A stretch of 64,000 nt of DNA from Thermohalobaculum sp039805905 (GTDB lineage: Bacteria > Pseudomonadota > Alphaproteobacteria > Rhodobacterales > Rhodobacteraceae), in NCBI GenBank assembly GCA_039805905.1, contig JBDIVM010000002.1, positions 558,001-622,000 of the forward strand, in the 5' to 3' direction. Numbering within the stretch: the stretch's first letter is position 1; each line of letters begins with the position of its first letter. Shown here piece by piece: positions 26,282 through 36,397 of the stretch. A program made the position numbers and the translations under genes. Below the pieces are notes generated by a model, which was not told the origin of the DNA, did not search any database, and was given only the letters and a program-made list of their open reading frames with translations.

Positions 26282-26310
26282 TTGCATTCACGCGCCCATG
26301 CGGCTATACG
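26282..26310 (+). promoter_or_regulatory. likely promoter of rpsF operon
   Basis: TTGCAT (26282-26287) and TATACG (26305-26310) are 17 bases apart on the plus strand, upstream of rpsF. The transcript would begin near 26317, directly at the leader hairpin described next. Confidence 0.5.
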
Positions 26311-26317
26311 CCCGGGT

Positions 26318-26369
26318 CTCTCCCGAGGCTATTCGATCGCGTCGCCTCTCGTATACGGGTTCGGGAGAG
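26318..26369 (+). promoter_or_regulatory. leader hairpin upstream of rpsF (candidate S6:S18 site)
   Basis: A perfect 9-bp inverted repeat, CTCTCCCGA (26318-26326) and TCGGGAGAG (26361-26369), encloses 34 bases at the very start of the predicted rpsF transcript. Many bacteria have an mRNA leader that binds the S6:S18 complex and represses the operon. Position and simple stem-loop form fit that role, but I could not verify the conserved bulge. Confidence 0.4.
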
Positions 26370-26413
26370 TGACCCCCCGTATTTTGAAGCGCGCCGGAAC
26401 AAAGGACGTGACG

Positions 26414-26863
26414 ATGGCTCTCTACGAGCATGTCTTCATCGCGCGCCAGGACCTGTCGAACGCCCAGGCGGAAGGTCTTGTCGAGCATTTCGGCCAGATC
26501 CTTAAGGAAAATGGCGGCTCGGTCGTCGGGACCGAATACTGGGGCCTGCGTACGCTGGCCTACAAGATCCGGAAGAACCGCAAGGGGCATTACGGCTACA
26601 TGCGCACCGACGCGCCGTCTGCCGCCGTGAAGGAGATGGAGCGTCTCATGGGCCTCCACGAAGATGTCATGCGCATTCTGACCGTCAGGGTCGACGCCCA
26701 CGAGGAAGGCCCCTCGGCAATCATCCAGGCCCGCAGCAGTCGCGACGAGCGCGGCGGTCGGGGAGGTTTCCGGGGCGATCGCGGCGACCGGGGTGATCGT
26801 GGCCCGCGCGGCGACCGGGGTGATCGCGGTGATCGCGCCGAGCGCGGCGCCAGGGACGAGTAA
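26414..26863 (+). CDS. rpsF: 30S ribosomal protein S6
   Basis: Ribosomal protein S6, which binds S18 on the platform of the small subunit. The core (residues 1-105) starts MALYEHVFIARQDLSN and contains GLRTLAYKIRKNRKGHYG and MERLMGLHEDVMRILTVRV. The last 40 residues are an unusual tail rich in Arg, Gly and Asp, with repeated GDRGDRG units. Such tails vary within alphaproteobacteria; here the repeats look like recent slippage. It is the first gene of rpsF-rpsR-rplI. Confidence 0.95.
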   Translation: MALYEHVFIARQDLSNAQAEGLVEHFGQILKENGGSVVGTEYWGLRTLAYKIRKNRKGHYGYMRTDAPSAAVKEMERLMGLHEDVMRILTVRVDAHEEGPSAIIQARSSRDERGGRGGFRGDRGDRGDRGPRGDRGDRGDRAERGARDE

Positions 26864-26875
26864 GGAGGGGCAGAC

Positions 26876-27103
26876 ATGGCTCGCAGACCGTTTTTCCGCC
26901 GCCGCAAGTCCTGCCCGTTCTCGGGCGAGAATGCGCCGAAGATCGACTACAAGGACGTGAAACTCCTGCAGCGCTACATCTCCGAGCGCGGCAAGATCGT
27001 GCCCTCGCGCATCACCGCGGTCTCCGCCAAGAAGCAGCGCGAGCTCTCGCAGGCGATCAAGCGCGCACGCTTCATCGGGCTCCTGCCCTACGCACTCAAC
27101 TGA
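26876..27103 (+). CDS. rpsR: 30S ribosomal protein S18
   Basis: A 75-residue S18, partner of S6. It has the family signature FSGENAPKIDYKDVKLLQRY and GKIVPSRITAVSAKKQRELS, ending FIGLLPYAL. It starts 12 bases after rpsF with a GGAGGGG site and is followed by rplI after 14 bases. Confidence 0.96.
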   Translation: MARRPFFRRRKSCPFSGENAPKIDYKDVKLLQRYISERGKIVPSRITAVSAKKQRELSQAIKRARFIGLLPYALN

Positions 27104-27117
27104 GGGAGGCACTGACC

Positions 27118-27723
27118 ATGGAAGTCGTACTCCTGCAGCGGGTCGAGAAACTCGGCCAGATGGGCGACGTGGTCGCCGTCAAGGACGGATACGCTCGCAA
27201 CTATCTGCTCCCGCAGGGCAAGGCGCTTCGCGCCACCAAGACAAACCTCGCCCGCTTCGAGACCGAACGCGCCCAGCTAGAGACCCGCAACCTCGAGCTC
27301 CGCAGGGAAGCCGAGGCGGTCGCGGCAAAGCTGGAAGGTCAGCGCTTCGTCCTGATCCGCCAGGCGTCGGAGGCCGGATCTCTCTTCGGCTCGGTAACCG
27401 CGCGCGACATCGCCGATGCCGCAACTGCCGGGGGCTTCACCGTCGAGCGCCGCCAGGTCGTGCTCGATCGGCCCGTGAAGGAACTCGGCCTTCACCCGAT
27501 TAGAATCTCGCTCCATCCGGAGGTTTCTTCGACCATAACCATCAACGTCGCGCGCTCCGTCGAGGAAGCCGAGCATCAGGCAGCGGGCAAATCGATCCAG
27601 GAACTGCGCACCGAGGAAGCCGCAGCCGCCGAGTTCGATGTGTCCGAGCTGTTCGACCAGGAAGGCGGGCCCTCCGATATCTCCGGCGAGAGCACGCTGG
27701 TCGACGGAACCGAGTCTCGCTGA
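27118..27723 (+). CDS. rplI: 50S ribosomal protein L9
   Basis: A 201-residue L9. The N-terminal domain has MEVVLLQRVEKLGQMG, VKDGYARNYLLPQGKAL; a long charged helix links it to the C-terminal domain (SLFGSVTARDIADA, GLHPIRISLHPEV). It is longer than E. coli L9 (149) because of an acidic C-terminal extension of about 50 residues, common in Rhodobacterales. Confidence 0.96.
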   Translation: MEVVLLQRVEKLGQMGDVVAVKDGYARNYLLPQGKALRATKTNLARFETERAQLETRNLELRREAEAVAAKLEGQRFVLIRQASEAGSLFGSVTARDIADAATAGGFTVERRQVVLDRPVKELGLHPIRISLHPEVSSTITINVARSVEEAEHQAAGKSIQELRTEEAAAAEFDVSELFDQEGGPSDISGESTLVDGTESR

Positions 27724-27758
27724 CGCGCCGGTCGGCCCGTATTCCGTTCACGTGATAT

Positions 27759-27791
27759 CAGCGCCGCTTCCCGGCCCGGGGGGCGGCGCTG
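27759..27791 (+). terminator. GC-rich hairpin after rplI
   Basis: A 9-bp perfect stem (CAGCGCCGC / GCGGCGCTG) with a 15-base GC-rich loop lies 36 bases after the rplI stop. It lacks a T run, so it may be a weak or factor-aided terminator. Confidence 0.45.
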
Positions 27792-28012
27792 TCATGCAAA
27801 ACGCCAGTCCACAGATCGCTCCACAGTTATTTTTGCAGTGGATGAGAATGCCGGAATGTTATGCCGCTCAAGGCGATAGCTCAGCTATCCCATAAGTTCT
27901 TCACAAATTGCCAAAAACAATCCCCAGCTTACACTTGCGTTCATTTTTTGTTCATGTTTTCCTACAGCCCGCAAGATGGCATCGAACGCCCGAGAGCGAG
28001 GGACGTTGGGTC
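27792..28012 (+). promoter_or_regulatory. AT-rich region upstream of dnaB
   Basis: This 220-base stretch is clearly richer in A and T than its surroundings. It should contain the dnaB promoter; one weak candidate is TTGCAG (27833-27838) with TGTTAT (27857-27862), spacing 18. No coding frame is apparent. Confidence 0.35.
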
Positions 28013-29488
28013 ATGGCAGACGGCAGCAAGGTCTCGGCGCAGAATCTGCAGCCGAGCAACATCGAAGCAGAACAGGCGCTGTTGGGCGCGCTCCTTCTGA
28101 ACAACGATATTTTCGATAGGATCGATCCGGTCGTAAAGGCGCACCATTTCTACGAGCCGGTCCATGGCCGGATTTTCGATCTCGCTTCCCGGCGGATACA
28201 GAAGAATGCACTCGCCTCGCCGGTGACACTTAAGGCCTTTCTCGCCGACGACGAAGGGCTGAAGGAACTGGGCGGCACCGACTATCTGGCGCGCCTGGCC
28301 GGGGCGACGATATCGATTTCCGCGGCACGGGATTTCGCCGTGATCATCCGCGACCTGGCTCTCCGGCGCGAGTTGGTCCAGGTTGGCGAGGAGATCATCG
28401 GCCGCGCATCGAGCTACGATTCCGAGGCGGAACCGACCGAGCAGATCACAGAGGCCGAACAGGCCCTTTACATGTTGGCCGAGCGTGGCAACCGGGAAGG
28501 AGGATTCACGAACTTCGCCACGGCGGCGGCCGGTGCTGTGTCTATCGTGGACGCGGCGAAGAAGCGAGGGGGAGGTATGGCCGGGCTGTCATCCGGCCTT
28601 CGCGAGCTTGATCACAAGCTCGGCGGATTTCGTAATTCCGACCTCATCATCCTTGCCGGCCGACCTTCAATGGGAAAGACGGCGCTTGCCACGAACATCG
28701 CCTTCAACATTGCCCGAAAGCACAAGAAGGGCATCAGACCCGATGGCTCGCAGGGCACGATCGCGGGAGGCGTCGTCGGCTTCTTTTCCCTCGAGATGTC
28801 ATCCGAACAGCTCGCCAATCGCATTCTCGCCGGGGAAGCGAAGATCAAGTCGGACGAGCTGGTGAAAGGCAATATGTCGGACGAAGAGTTCTATCGCTTG
28901 CTTGAGGTAGCGCGCGAGCTCGAGACTATCCCGCTCTACATCGACGACTCCCCTGCGCTTCCGATTTCGTCGCTTTCCGCACGGGCACGCCGCCTCAAGC
29001 GTCAGCACGGACTCGATGTGTTGGTTGTCGACTATCTCCAGCTCGTGCGTCCGTCTTCGGCGCGGGCGTCCGACAACCGGGTTCAGGAGGTCTCCGAGAT
29101 CACTCAGGGCCTGAAGGCAATCGCGAAGGAGCTCGAGATTCCCGTCATTGCGCTCTCCCAGCTTTCGCGCAAGGTCGAGGATCGCGACGACAAGCGCCCC
29201 CAGCTCGCCGACCTTCGCGAGTCGGGCTCCATCGAGCAGGACGCTGACGTGGTCATGTTCGTGTACCGCGAGGAATACTATCACGAGAGGCTGAAGCCGT
29301 CCGACGATTCAGACAGATTCCCGGAATGGAAGGCAACGGCCGAAAAGCTCTTCGGCCGCGCAGAGGTGATCATCGGAAAGCAGCGCCATGGTCCGATCGG
29401 AACGGTCGATCTCCATTTCGAGGGCCGGTTCACCAAGTTCTCCGATCCCGTGCGCGAGAACTCCGGATTCGTGCAGGACTTCACGTGA
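28013..29488 (+). CDS. dnaB: replicative DNA helicase
   Basis: Hexameric helicase that unwinds DNA at the replication fork. The 491-residue protein has the N-terminal domain (NIEAEQALLGALLLNND) and the RecA-like C-terminal domain with Walker A AGRPSMGKTALATNIAFN near residue 213, FFSLEMSSEQLANRIL, Walker B VLVVDYLQLV and the arginine-finger region VIIGKQRHGPIGTVDLHF. The ATG at 28013 was chosen over an upstream open start because NIEAEQALLG sits at the usual distance. It overlaps the alr start by 4 bases. Confidence 0.95.
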   Translation: MADGSKVSAQNLQPSNIEAEQALLGALLLNNDIFDRIDPVVKAHHFYEPVHGRIFDLASRRIQKNALASPVTLKAFLADDEGLKELGGTDYLARLAGATISISAARDFAVIIRDLALRRELVQVGEEIIGRASSYDSEAEPTEQITEAEQALYMLAERGNREGGFTNFATAAAGAVSIVDAAKKRGGGMAGLSSGLRELDHKLGGFRNSDLIILAGRPSMGKTALATNIAFNIARKHKKGIRPDGSQGTIAGGVVGFFSLEMSSEQLANRILAGEAKIKSDELVKGNMSDEEFYRLLEVARELETIPLYIDDSPALPISSLSARARRLKRQHGLDVLVVDYLQLVRPSSARASDNRVQEVSEITQGLKAIAKELEIPVIALSQLSRKVEDRDDKRPQLADLRESGSIEQDADVVMFVYREEYYHERLKPSDDSDRFPEWKATAEKLFGRAEVIIGKQRHGPIGTVDLHFEGRFTKFSDPVRENSGFVQDFT

Positions 29489-30561
29489 CGATTGCCGGCA
29501 CGCTGACCATCGATCTGTCGGCAATCGTCGCCAACTGGCGTGCCCTTGACTCCCTGACTGCCCCGTCGGTCGAGACCGCGGCCGTGGTCAAGGCCGACGC
29601 CTACGGTTGCGGCGCCGCCCGCGTCGCCCCTGCCCTTGCGCGGTCGGGTGTCCGGACGTTCTTCGTCGCGCTCCCGTCGGAGGGTTCCGCACTGCGCGCC
29701 GAAATTGGCGCCGGACCCGTCATCTACGTCCTTGCCGGCTATCCGGCGAATTCCGCCTCGGGAACGGTGGCAGACCCGAGCGAGGTGAGCCTCTATCGGG
29801 CGTGCGACCTCCGGCCGGTCCTCAATTCATTGCCGCAGGCGACCGCGTGGTTCCGTCGCCACCCCGGCGGCGCCTGTGCAGTCCATCTGAACACCGGCAT
29901 GAATCGCCTCGGCATGGACCCGACCGAACTCGCCGCCATCCTGCCGCTTCCTGACGCGGTCCGGCTGGTCATGAGCCACTTCGCCTGCGCCGACGAGCCG
30001 GGCAGTGCCCTCACAGCCGCGCAGATCGCTCGGTTCCGCGATCTTGCAGGGCCGCTGGGTCGGCCGCTCTCGCTCGCCGCGACCGGCGGCATCGTTCTCG
30101 GGCCGGACGCGCATTTCGACATGACACGTGCCGGGGTCGGCCTCTATGGCGGCCTGCCCTTCGCCGGCGCGCGCTCCGTCGTCGCCCTCGACCTGCCGAT
30201 CCTCCAGATCCGCGAAGTTCCCGTTGGCGCGACCGTGGGCTATGGAGCAACCTGGCGTGCGAGCCGGCCATCGCGGATCGCTACGCTCTCGGGTGGCTAC
30301 GCCAACGGGCTGCTCCGCGCCATGGGCAATCGCGCCATGGGCTATCTCGACGGTCATCCGGCGCCCTTCGTAGGCCGCGTATCGATGGATCTGATTACCC
30401 TCGACGTGACTGACTGCCGGGAGGCCGTCCTCGGAGAAATGATCGAGATCCTCGGGCCGCATCAGTCTATCGATGAACTTGCGCACGCGGCCGGAACTGT
30501 CGGCTACGAGATTCTCACTTCTCTTGGAAGCCGCTTTCATCGACGCTATAGGGATGCCTGA
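29485..30561 (+). CDS. alr: alanine racemase
   Basis: PLP enzyme interconverting L- and D-alanine for peptidoglycan. The 358-residue protein has the PLP lysine, Lys36, in AAVVKADAYGCG, and the second catalytic base Tyr in VGYGATWRASRP; HLNTGMNRLGMD and GRVSMDLITLDVTD are further signatures. It starts with GTG at 29485, whose bases overlap the dnaB stop (GTGA), so the two are translationally coupled, a common arrangement in Rhodobacteraceae. Confidence 0.93.
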   Translation: MTIAGTLTIDLSAIVANWRALDSLTAPSVETAAVVKADAYGCGAARVAPALARSGVRTFFVALPSEGSALRAEIGAGPVIYVLAGYPANSASGTVADPSEVSLYRACDLRPVLNSLPQATAWFRRHPGGACAVHLNTGMNRLGMDPTELAAILPLPDAVRLVMSHFACADEPGSALTAAQIARFRDLAGPLGRPLSLAATGGIVLGPDAHFDMTRAGVGLYGGLPFAGARSVVALDLPILQIREVPVGATVGYGATWRASRPSRIATLSGGYANGLLRAMGNRAMGYLDGHPAPFVGRVSMDLITLDVTDCREAVLGEMIEILGPHQSIDELAHAAGTVGYEILTSLGSRFHRRYRDA

Positions 30562-30673
30562 CGACCGGTGACGGGTCCGCCCCCGGCCTGGTCCGAAGCG
30601 CCCCGTCCCTGGACGGGGAGAGGCGGGCAGAGGCCTCGCGGCAGCCGCAGCGACATACCGGAGCAGGATCACG

Positions 30674-31468
30674 ATGGCCATCCTCAGCGCATTCCAGGGG
30701 TTTCTCGCATCAATTGGCGGAACGGTGCTCTGGCTTTGCCGGGAAACCGGTGCGCTCGCCATCTTCGCGCTTTCGGGCACGACCCATATCTTCCGCCCGC
30801 CATGGTATCCGGCCGAGTTGCTGCGCCAGTTCATGCGCATCGGCTTCTACTCGCTGCCCGTCGTCGGCATGACTGCGCTCTTCACCGGCGGGGCGCTGGC
30901 GCTGCAGATCTATGCGGGAGGGTCACGCTTCAACGCGGAAAGCGTGGTGCCCCAGATCGTCGCCATCGGCATGACCCGCGAGCTCGGCCCGGTTCTGGGC
31001 GGCCTGATGGTCGCGGGGCGCGTCTCCGCCTCGGTCGCCGCCGAGCTCGGCACCATGCGGGTTACCGAGCAGATCGATGCGCTCAGCACGCTCTCGACCA
31101 ATCCGATGAAGTATCTGGTCGCCCCGCGCCTGCTGGCGGCGACCATCGCCATGCCGATGCTCGCCTTCATCGGCGACATCATCGGCATCATGGGCGGTTT
31201 CCTCGTCGGCATCGCCCGGCTCGAATTCAACGCCACCACCTACATCAAGACCACCTGGGACTTCCTCGAGACCGGCGACATCACCTCAGGGCTGATCAAG
31301 GCCGCCGTGTTCGGCTTCATCATCGCGCTGATGGGCTGCTACCAGGGCTACCACTCGGGCCGCGGCGCGCAGGGCGTGGGCCGGGCCACGACCAACGCCG
31401 TCGTCACCGCCTCGATCCTGATCCTGGCGACCAACTACGTGCTCACCGAAGCCCTGTTTCCGGCCTGA
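30674..31468 (+). CDS. mlaE: MlaE-type ABC transporter permease
   Basis: Inner-membrane permease of the Mla system, which moves phospholipids between inner and outer membrane. The 264-residue protein has five to six hydrophobic segments and the MlaE motif region MTRELGPVLGGLMVAGRVSASVAAELGTM cut here for length: the key TRELGPVL and AELGTM elements are intact. It is followed after 4 bases by the ATPase. The MlaD substrate-binding protein is not adjacent. Confidence 0.9.
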   Translation: MAILSAFQGFLASIGGTVLWLCRETGALAIFALSGTTHIFRPPWYPAELLRQFMRIGFYSLPVVGMTALFTGGALALQIYAGGSRFNAESVVPQIVAIGMTRELGPVLGGLMVAGRVSASVAAELGTMRVTEQIDALSTLSTNPMKYLVAPRLLAATIAMPMLAFIGDIIGIMGGFLVGIARLEFNATTYIKTTWDFLETGDITSGLIKAAVFGFIIALMGCYQGYHSGRGAQGVGRATTNAVVTASILILATNYVLTEALFPA

Positions 31469-31472
31469 CCGC

Positions 31473-32243
31473 ATGAGCGCCACGGCCAAGATCGAGATGC
31501 GCGGCGTGAAGAAGAGCTTCGGCTCGAACCACGTCCTGCGCGGCGTCGACCTCACCGTCCCGGCGGGCGAGTCGCTGGTCATCATCGGCGGTTCGGGCAC
31601 CGGCAAGTCGGTGGCGCTCAAATGCATCCTCGGCCTGATCCCGCCCGATTCCGGCCAGATCCTCGTCGATGGCGAGGACGTGAGGCGCAAGCGCGGCCGC
31701 GAGCGCGAGAGGCTGCTCGACAAGTTCGGCATGCTGTTCCAGGGCGGTGCCCTCTTCGACTCGCTCCTGGTCTGGGAGAACGTCGCGTTCCGCCTGCTCC
31801 AGGGCTCGCGCCGCCGCCCGCGCAACGAGGCCCGCGCCATCGCCGTCGAGAAGCTGCGCCGCGTTGGTCTCAAGGAGCCGACCGCCGGCCTCTTTCCGGC
31901 GGAGCTCTCGGGCGGCATGCAGAAGCGCGTCGGCCTTGCCCGCGCCATCTGCGCAGAGCCCGAGATCATCTTCTTCGACGAGCCGACCACCGGCCTCGAC
32001 CCGATCATGGCCGACGTGATCAATGACCTGATCCGCGAGATCGTGGTCGAGATGGGCGTCACTGCCGTCACCATCACCCACGACATGACCTCGGTTCGGA
32101 AGATCGCCGACCAGGTGGCGATGATCCACGAGGGCGTGATCCAGTGGACCGGTCCGGTCTCCGAAATCGATTCGACCGAAAACCCCTACGTCCACCAGTT
32201 CGTCAACGGCCTCGCCGAGGGTCCGATCGAGGCGATCCGCTGA
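31473..32243 (+). CDS. mlaF: MlaF-type ABC transporter ATPase
   Basis: ATPase partner of the MlaE permease, 256 residues. Walker A is GGSGTGKSVALKC near residue 36, the signature is ELSGGMQKRVGLARA, Walker B is IIFFDEPTTGLDP and the H-loop is TITHDMTSVRKIA. The start ATG at 31473 is 4 bases after mlaE. It ends one base before the downstream pqiA-like gene. Confidence 0.92.
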   Translation: MSATAKIEMRGVKKSFGSNHVLRGVDLTVPAGESLVIIGGSGTGKSVALKCILGLIPPDSGQILVDGEDVRRKRGRERERLLDKFGMLFQGGALFDSLLVWENVAFRLLQGSRRRPRNEARAIAVEKLRRVGLKEPTAGLFPAELSGGMQKRVGLARAICAEPEIIFFDEPTTGLDPIMADVINDLIREIVVEMGVTAVTITHDMTSVRKIADQVAMIHEGVIQWTGPVSEIDSTENPYVHQFVNGLAEGPIEAIR

Positions 32244-32244
32244 C

Positions 32245-32697
32245 ATGCCGCTGCCCCCGGCCATCGCGGTGAACCTGCTGCTTCTGGTGCTCTACCCCGC
32301 CGCCTGGCTCGCCCCCCTCGCCCGCGCCGGCATCCTGCCCTTCTTCTCCGGATCCGAGATCACGGTGCTCGGCGGCGTCCGCGACCTCTGGGGCACTGAC
32401 GCAGCGCTGGCCACGCTGGTCGCGCTGTTCGCCATCGTCATCCCCTATGGCAAGACCCTCTGCCTTGCCGCGATCCATTTCGGCCGCCTCGGTCCCGGGG
32501 CGCTTCCCGCGCTCGAGGTGATCGGCAAGGTCTCCATGGCGGATGTATTCCTGATCGCCCTCTACATCGTGCTGGTGAAAGGCGTCGGCATCGGCCATGT
32601 GGTCTCGGCTTGGGGCCTCTGGCTCTTCACCGGCTGCGTCCTTGCCTCGATCTGGGTCGGCTTCGAGACCAGGCGCCACGTCGGGAGTCGGAACTGA
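32245..32697 (+). CDS. PqiA-like membrane protein
   Basis: A 150-residue integral membrane protein with four predicted helices, resembling one half of paraquat-inducible protein A: LYPAAWLAPLARAGILPFFSG, LRDLWG-like VRDLWGTDAALATL, IVIPYGKTLCLA and GKVSMADVFLIALYIVLVKG. PqiA proteins belong to envelope lipid-transport systems, which fits its place directly after mlaEF. The zinc-binding Cys motifs of full-length PqiA are absent. Confidence 0.8.
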   Translation: MPLPPAIAVNLLLLVLYPAAWLAPLARAGILPFFSGSEITVLGGVRDLWGTDAALATLVALFAIVIPYGKTLCLAAIHFGRLGPGALPALEVIGKVSMADVFLIALYIVLVKGVGIGHVVSAWGLWLFTGCVLASIWVGFETRRHVGSRN

Positions 32698-32746
32698 GCC
32701 GATGCCCCGCCTTGCAGCGCTCGTGTCGCTGTGATCGGATGGTCCC

Positions 32747-34123
<1,377 letters not shown>

Positions 34124-34150
34124 AGAGGATCAGATCGGGGGACAGGGAAG

Positions 34151-34834
34151 ATGGAGTTCACCGTCGTAGATGCCGGCGTTGCAGTCGTTACGCTGCTGTC
34201 GGCGATCCTTGCCTACTCACGGGGCTTCACGCGCGAGCTGTTTGCGATCGCAGGCTGGATTGCGGCGGCCATTGCTGCGTTCTACGTCGCGCCGCAACTC
34301 GAGCCGCTGATCCGCGAAATCCCGGTGGTCGGCGAGTTCCTCGCTGCCTCCTGCGTGCTCTCGATGATCGCCGCCTTCACGGTGGTGGTCGCCGGCGTGC
34401 TGCTCGTCCTTTCGGTCTTCACCCCGATCATTGCCAATCTCGTGCTCGATTCGGCGCTTGGACCGATCGACCGGATGCTTGGGTTCATCTTCGGCGCCGT
34501 CCGGGGCCTGCTGCTCATCGCCATCGTCTATCTGGTTTACTCAAATCTGAGCGGCGCCGAGAGCTGGCCGCCGCTCGACAATGCGGCATCGCGGACACTG
34601 TTCGACGAGGCCGCCGCGATGCTGGAGCAGAACCTGCCGGCAAGCATTCCCGACTGGTTTAGCGCCCGGATCGACGCGCTTACCGCCAATTGCGGCGATC
34701 TCGCGCCGTCCGCGGCCGAGCCAGTCCAGCCCTCGGGCCAGTCCGGAACGGTGCCGGCCACCGAACCCGGCACCGGGACGGTTCCCGCCCCTGCCACAGG
34801 CACCGCACCCGCCACTGGGACGACCGGTAACTGA
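34151..34834 (+). CDS. CvpA family membrane protein
   Basis: A 227-residue CvpA-type protein with four membrane helices (starting VVDAGVAVVTLLSAILAYSR and including the FIFGAVRGLLLIAIVYLVYS region). E. coli cvpA, upstream of purF, is linked to colicin V production and envelope homeostasis; the same cvpA-purF order is present here. The last 40 residues are a low-complexity Pro/Thr/Gly/Ala tail with repeats of the type GTxPAPATG, likely periplasmic or disordered. Confidence 0.88.
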   Translation: MEFTVVDAGVAVVTLLSAILAYSRGFTRELFAIAGWIAAAIAAFYVAPQLEPLIREIPVVGEFLAASCVLSMIAAFTVVVAGVLLVLSVFTPIIANLVLDSALGPIDRMLGFIFGAVRGLLLIAIVYLVYSNLSGAESWPPLDNAASRTLFDEAAAMLEQNLPASIPDWFSARIDALTANCGDLAPSAAEPVQPSGQSGTVPATEPGTGTVPAPATGTAPATGTTGN

Positions 34835-34859
34835 CCGGTAACGCGTCCCGTCAGGATGG

Positions 34860-34887
34860 GTGACTCTGCTGCGCCGGGCATTATATA
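34860..34887 (+). promoter_or_regulatory. candidate purF promoter
   Basis: GTGACT (34860-34865) and TATATA (34882-34887), spacing 16, lie upstream of purF in an otherwise GC-rich gap. The -10 is strong and the -35 moderate. Confidence 0.4.
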
Positions 34888-34921
34888 AGGCGCGCAGTGC
34901 AGCCGTGGCGGGAGCCGTGGA

Positions 34922-36397
34922 ATGAGTCTGTCCGGGTATTCGGGCCTGCCGTCACATCCGTTTGACGACGACAAGCTGCGCGAGGAATGCGGCGTCTACG
35001 GCGTTTTCGGTGTCGATGAGGCCGCCAACTACGTGGCCCTCGGCCTCCATGCCCTTCAGCACCGCGGCCAGGAGGCCGCCGGCATCGTCTCCTACAGCCC
35101 CGATACCGGCTTCAACAACGTCCGCCGCGTTGGCTATGTCCGCGACAACTTCACCAAGCAGAGCGTCATGGCTCTCCTGCCGGGCCGTCTCGCGGTCGGG
35201 CATACCCGATATTCCACCGCCGGCAGCAAGGGGGCGGCGCTGCGCGACATCCAGCCGCTCTATGCTGACTTTGCTCTTGGCGGCTGCGCGATCGCGCACA
35301 ACGGCAACCTGACCAACGCCAACTCGCTCCGCGCCCAGCTCATCGACCGCGGCTCGATCTTTCAGTCTACCTCGGACACCGAGTGCATCATTCATCTGAT
35401 GGCGCGCTCGATCCAGAAGACCATCTCCGACCGGATGAAGGACGCGCTCCGCCTCGTCGAGGGAGCATTTTCCGTCATCTCCATCACGCGGACCAAGATG
35501 ATCGGCGTCCGCGACCCACGCGGCGTCCGTCCCCTCGTGCTCGGACGGCTGGGCAACGCCTGGATACTGTCCTCCGAGACCTGTGCGTTCGACATCCTCG
35601 GCGCCGAATTCGTGCGCGAGGTCGAGCCCGGAGAAATGGTCATCATAACCGAAAAGGGTATCGAGTCGCTCCGCCCGTTCGAGCGCCAGCAGTCGCGCTT
35701 CTGCGTGTTCGAATATGTCTACTTCTCCCGCCCCGACAGCGTGATCGGCGGTCTCTCGGTCTACGAGACGCGGCGGCGGATCGGCGTCGAGCTCGCCCGC
35801 GAGGCCCCGGTCGAGGCCGACATCGTCTGTGCGGTGCCCGACAGCGGCACCCCAGCCGCCATTGGCTACAGCCAGGAAAGCGGCATCCCCTATGCCATGG
35901 GGATCATCCGCAACCAGTATGTCGGACGCACCTTCATCGAGCCCACCGACCAGATCCGCGACATGGGTGTCCGCCTGAAGCTGAACGTCAACCGCGCCGT
36001 GGTCGAGGGTAAGCGCGTGGTGCTGGTCGACGACTCGGTGGTGCGCGGCACCACCAGCCGCAAGATCAAGGACATGGTCCTGGCCGCCGGCGCCGCCGAG
36101 GTGCATTTCCGCATCGCCAGCCCGCCCACCCGCTGGTCCTGCTTCTACGGCGTCGACACGCCCGAGCGAGACAAGCTGCTCGCAGCGCGGATGGACGAGG
36201 ACCAGATGTGCCGGCATCTCGGCGTCGACTCGCTCCGCTTCGTCTCGCTTTCCGGGCTTTACCGGGCCTGCGGCCACCCGGCCGGCCGCGACACCGCGGC
36301 GCCGCATTATTGCGACGCCTGCTTCAGCGGCGACTACCCGGTCGACCCTTCGGACGCCCGCGCGAGCGGGAAGATACGCGAGATCGTCCGCGCGTGA
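34922..36397 (+). CDS. purF: amidophosphoribosyltransferase
   Basis: First committed enzyme of purine synthesis: PRPP plus glutamine to phosphoribosylamine. The 491-residue protein has a 22-residue propeptide before the catalytic Cys23 in REECGVYGVFG, the glutaminase motifs GHTRYSTAG and AHNGNLTN, and the PRPP-binding loop VVLVDDSVVRGTTSRK. Its stop overlaps the GTG of the next gene. Cysteines near the C-terminus (CGHPAGR, CDACFSGDYP) could bind an Fe-S cluster, as in the B. subtilis type. Confidence 0.95.
   Translation: MSLSGYSGLPSHPFDDDKLREECGVYGVFGVDEAANYVALGLHALQHRGQEAAGIVSYSPDTGFNNVRRVGYVRDNFTKQSVMALLPGRLAVGHTRYSTAGSKGAALRDIQPLYADFALGGCAIAHNGNLTNANSLRAQLIDRGSIFQSTSDTECIIHLMARSIQKTISDRMKDALRLVEGAFSVISITRTKMIGVRDPRGVRPLVLGRLGNAWILSSETCAFDILGAEFVREVEPGEMVIITEKGIESLRPFERQQSRFCVFEYVYFSRPDSVIGGLSVYETRRRIGVELAREAPVEADIVCAVPDSGTPAAIGYSQESGIPYAMGIIRNQYVGRTFIEPTDQIRDMGVRLKLNVNRAVVEGKRVVLVDDSVVRGTTSRKIKDMVLAAGAAEVHFRIASPPTRWSCFYGVDTPERDKLLAARMDEDQMCRHLGVDSLRFVSLSGLYRACGHPAGRDTAAPHYCDACFSGDYPVDPSDARASGKIREIVRA

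Noticed and set aside
26745..26860. Repeats at the end of rpsF as a CRISPR or tandem repeat locus
   Set aside because: They are in-frame coding repeats (Gly-Asp-Arg) continuous with S6, with no spacer structure.
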